DNA of 64,000 bases from Sessilibacter corallicola (GTDB taxonomy: Bacteria > Pseudomonadota > Gammaproteobacteria > Pseudomonadales > Cellvibrionaceae). Below the pieces are notes generated by a model that did not search any database, was not told the origin of the DNA, and saw only the letters and a list, made by a program, of their open reading frames with translations. Numbering within the stretch: the first letter of the stretch is position 1; every line of letters starts with the position of its first letter. The stretch spans positions 186,001-250,000 of the forward strand of contig NZ_JAJSLX010000001.1 in the NCBI RefSeq assembly GCF_021290925.1, given 5' to 3'. Both the position numbers and the translations under genes were made by a program. Of this stretch, positions 62,801 to 64,000 are shown in pieces.

Positions 62801-63963
62801 TATTTAAAAACAATTGAAGAATGATTTACATCACTGGTTCCATAATCTATGCGTGATATTTTCTGAGTAGTCGTAGTTTTTTCGTAACTAAAATCAATTT
62901 TGTTACCTACATTATCGCTAATTCTACTTAGAGCCCACGTATAGGTCATATTTTCGATTGTATTATCGAATTTGGAATCAGCGATTTTTCCAAATTCTGA
63001 AATTGAGCCGTCTTTAGCATGCATCTCAAAATATTGAGGGTTACCAAGCACTCCGCCAATCGTAACAATTTTTGCAAACTGATCTACCTCAGTTTTATAA
63101 GTAGCACCAACAGCGCCGTATTCACTATCTGAAGTCAAGATCAACCTTTGCCCGTCCAAGCAAAACCTATCTTCCTCAGACCAAGAAATAGGCGTCGCAC
63201 GTCCGTCCGTTGCCATAGTTTGACGACAGCGTGTTACAGAGGATAACCCTCCCATTGCCCAACCTTGCCCTAATAAACCATTACCACTTTGAGAAGAGTA
63301 ATTTAATGTTATCTGAGGAGTTACACCTGCGCTACCCGGAGGTGCATACACGGGAATCGAATAAGTTGCGGCTCCCCCTTCACTTACGCGAAATTCACCT
63401 GCGATAGGTACTAATGCATCCGACTTCCTTAAAATATGTCCGTTAACATGATTTTCAGCAATTCCAATACTCCCCGGATTCGGCGGAGTACTTAACACGT
63501 CATATTCATCAACATTGGCAACCAAAATAGGATCTTCGGAAGAATCTGCACCACCCAGTAAGGCAATATTTCCAAGTGATGTACCTTGCTGACCAATCAC
63601 CAAATCCAGTTGGCCGTCGTTGTTGTAATCGTAAATAACGGTGTTGGTGGCTAGTGAAAAGCCACTCAGGTCAATTTCGGCATCACTAAGAGTTACAGGG
63701 TCGTAATAAAACCCAGGGCCTGATTCGATGGCGTAATTTTCAGAAAGCTGAACAGCTAAGGGAACGAGCACTTCCCCATGAATGGGGATAATTGAGTCTT
63801 TTGCAACAAGTAAAATATCGTCTCGTCCATCCCCATTTCGATCACCAATATAAACGTCGTATTGTGATTGATCGAAGTCAACGGCCATAAGTGGTGCACT
63901 TGTCAAAGCAATACATGCCATTGCCATTGACTTAAACAAACGGGCTACCGAAAAGTGACGCAT
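56827..63963 (-). CDS. giant exported SpvB/VCBS/RHS-repeat protein with unknown C-terminal domain
   Basis: 2378 residues. Signal peptide about 1-27 (MAMACIALTSAPLMA). FG-GAP/VCBS Asp-rich repeats (GDRNGDGRDDILLV) recur to about residue 950. An SpvB-type domain starts near 190 (YSIPVYAPPGSAGVTPQITL). RHS/YD repeats run about 1200-1990 (YDQLGRVIRRLEPDG). The RHS core ends RYSYVHNNPLNATDPTG near 2070. After it, about 180 residues of Gly/Ala-rich linker hold two related modules (GGVLEELKGGKFGHGF and GGTVSEITGGKFANGA), then about 130 charged residues I cannot assign. Sec export with an RHS shell is unlike cytoplasmic type VI RHS effectors. AGGATAGG precedes the ATG. Confidence 0.9.
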   Translation of the reverse strand: MRHFSVARLFKSMAMACIALTSAPLMAVDFDQSQYDVYIGDRNGDGRDDILLVAKDSIIPIHGEVLVPLAVQLSENYAIESGPGFYYDPVTLSDAEIDLSGFSLATNTVIYDYNNDGQLDLVIGQQGTSLGNIALLGGADSSEDPILVANVDEYDVLSTPPNPGSIGIAENHVNGHILRKSDALVPIAGEFRVSEGGAATYSIPVYAPPGSAGVTPQITLNYSSQSGNGLLGQGWAMGGLSSVTRCRQTMATDGRATPISWSEEDRFCLDGQRLILTSDSEYGAVGATYKTEVDQFAKIVTIGGVLGNPQYFEMHAKDGSISEFGKIADSKFDNTIENMTYTWALSRISDNVGNKIDFSYEKTTTTQKISRIDYGTSDVNHSSIVFKYEARPDNKSSYVAGLRLDTVDRLTNIEVSANNNLLRNYQFTYDHINTDYSRIVKLEECSDIEKSNCRGSTNFDWQYPLTGLSSVREKLFELEDTRLLDFRPIDINGDGYLDLAYLRLTGGLSTHVFSYVLSNGDGFSPDDIVRVVDFPNSVINGDTVKMEVLDYNADGRTDVMIYNSGVEYSQRWSLYLSEPIGNGRWELRKKNITFPFGSEYVTFGDFTSDGLADAAVGLSIFPLVKGPDSEKSTSTYYRFSSTPLPALNGDSLFPEVEIDDGGGAGSFYEEELNERLEPVPGGVADFNGDGRIDFLLKLEQDIEGNFQSQSQDDEYTTHDYTTYYVVAVQDEYGNLNEFPGFKIRVLDQVTDDNEYRSFRSADINGDGNSDLIYLNALSDLRGKWFALISDGTKFGSPIELVDFSTLPGNPERENDRDAKLVDLNNDGYLDFIWHDHTARRLKVKYWQPTENQFDIDESLVPVYDANLTDLDYVYSPDDIEGYRGNTSPSGVLTTTGNIDDSYTFVDVNGSGTVDLIWHDVSASEVKINKNRQRGTTNHVVDKITDGLGAITSIEYASMANTDHYQSIEVDLGSSTREVEMCFDTGFDDEYEEYCYTRTVTTFDSEDYYSALNNPFVGLANVLGTTNTYPVLEMNMGVLLVTNVSSSSPTRTNPNALATISYHYEEAKIQAAGRGFLGFKRLGTLDLQTGIQSATTYRQDFPFIGTPLKTETLYADRLISSAENFWDTKTLDFSGRKVYQPFIQSSIEKGFKVTSSDSLFTVSTDLLKQVDTINVYDDYGNQLYSKVTTAANGETYTLETFNDYGAEIQSKEWGRLRETTAKHTRSDSVGGPVSRTSKFDYYGFGCADVSGMSGLLCSETVNALSDFALTTTYEYDQYGNKINSISNGNGVVENRTSSSTYGSHGRYMDRAVNHYGQINQDVSAWDDYGQPLEVKDVLGVSSQFKYSPMGEQYLQYNQSGIYSVTYRSDPSSDPESECPNAAYQVNTIEPDNSYSYECFDIVGRSILKATRLLNGEMSLVASSYDTLGRMVQQSEPYKAESPAIYWTTYTYDVLGNVVKLDQPNYDNNERIIRTSYSGFDKTEINPLNQSRTETTNPLGELAKVVDHNSTQVEYIYSAIGDLSYTKTTAGSVTHTIAMEFDSYGHKTQLTDPDKGVWKYSYNSFNELTQQTNGNGQKRDLEYDQLGRVIRRLEPDGTTEWVYNNTNVGNSRGKIEYEVLFDSSGNLKYQMDYVYDNFGRVIETITTIDGEEFSQRTTYDEYSRKYQSFDAAETLNTMQYEYKNGHIYTIRDAANDELYYQANGMDSRGNISEYVQGAVTTQRNYDAATGFLVTVNSHVAGVFGTQDLKFTWDALSNLKSRIEQSGSKDLTESFNYDSLNRLSSSQVEGEDLQSYSYDAFGNMTFKTGVGDYKYGNACTNGAGPHAVCEINNGSTTETFNYDNNGNMVTHFINGAADRQFLYSSFDKPTRIIKGDHTTEFEYGTGRSRYKRIDDANGETTTTLYVGSVEILTKPDGNREVRRYINGTVLVTQDYNRDVNGEYQFARAVTRNILTDHLGSTDVITDSNGQIVQEQSFDAWGSRRSILDGIRLDDLELTLLSTDINNEFTTKGFTGHESVDQVGIIHMNGRIYDPRLSRFLQADPNIDGVDTTQGYNRYSYVHNNPLNATDPTGFFFDKIFGELNELFGDAAPFLSIALFAIAPGIAAWATQSIGHAFAFGFVTGGIASGNLRGAFIGGISGAAFRAIGGQFTAKQGFFKTGGAGHIAAHAATGGVLEELKGGKFGHGFVSAGIVKFTAPYVSGIDAIEVGGTSIAEAVTAAAIGGTVSEITGGKFANGATTAFFQNVFNAQANDERSENDDDRGWFFQLKVKFLNKGFVRVDDNLDLDLGYDHGFAEVTTDAEVSLKDDHSKVGDTNETCKFVICLGSKGEGIWLGVRIKWKIFELKIGGKDPLDANNGILGPDLNGSRREQIIDEASRGR

Positions 63964-64000
63964 GAATCAGTCCTATCCTGGATTTTTAATTTGGGTACGC

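Overview
The window reads as chromosomal DNA of a marine-type gammaproteobacterium. The core blocks hda / DUF2066 / purM-purN, rnd-ycgL-ycgN, dnaX-ybaB-recR, arsC-wrbA-DUF2069 and the adjacent gspA-gspB have gene orders I associate with Pseudomonadales/Cellvibrionales. Genus cannot be read from the sequence. Base composition looks mid-40s % GC in core genes and clearly more AT-rich at about 32.3-38 kb and 53.3-64 kb, where toxin-like genes sit.

Layout. (1) 0-6 kb: a tight plus-strand biosynthetic operon cut by the left window edge: AMP-forming acyl ligase, acyl carrier protein, HemN-like radical SAM enzyme, sulfotransferase, SDR reductase, second sulfotransferase, GrpB-like nucleotidyltransferase-fold protein. 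It looks like an undescribed route to a sulfated, carrier-bound small molecule. (2) 6.6-13.1 kb: type II NADH dehydrogenase, then a minus-strand vitamin B12 locus: cobalamin riboswitch, TonB receptor, terminator, corrinoid adenosyltransferase, FecCD-type permease, ATPase. (3) 13-21 kb: long AT-rich spacers, a secreted lipase-like pair, a TetR regulator, a PAS-LuxR regulator coupled to a cupin protein, an amidohydrolase. (4) 21.4-27.4 kb: housekeeping (ycgN, ycgL, rnd, recR, ybaB, dnaX). (5) 27.6-32.3 kb: a 269-bp MITE-like element, a PDZ/thioredoxin-like protein, a lipoprotein, a HAD phosphatase-fold protein, and a MarR-GNAT fusion with a 28-bp perfect palindrome just upstream. (6) 33.4-38 kb: an orphan type VI secretion cassette: PAAR protein, DUF2515-like putative effector, two tandem paralogous membrane-anchored putative immunity proteins, then a secreted protein made of five 19-residue repeats. 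(7) 38-53.3 kb: core metabolism and cell-envelope genes. (8) 53.4-64 kb: a second accessory island: LysM/transglycosylase protein without a signal peptide plus an exported partner, a broken REP-associated tyrosine transposase, and a 2378-residue exported SpvB/RHS protein with a small membrane-anchored partner.

Themes. Three toxin/partner modules lie within 31 kb and no secretion-apparatus gene is present, so any type VI machinery must be elsewhere. The left half also carries many short degenerate tandem repeats (units of 12-17 bp, mostly 15-16) in spacers and, unusually, inside the 5' ends of genes (sulfotransferase 2, the B12 permease, and the start region of the PDZ gene). No tRNA, rRNA or CRISPR array was seen.
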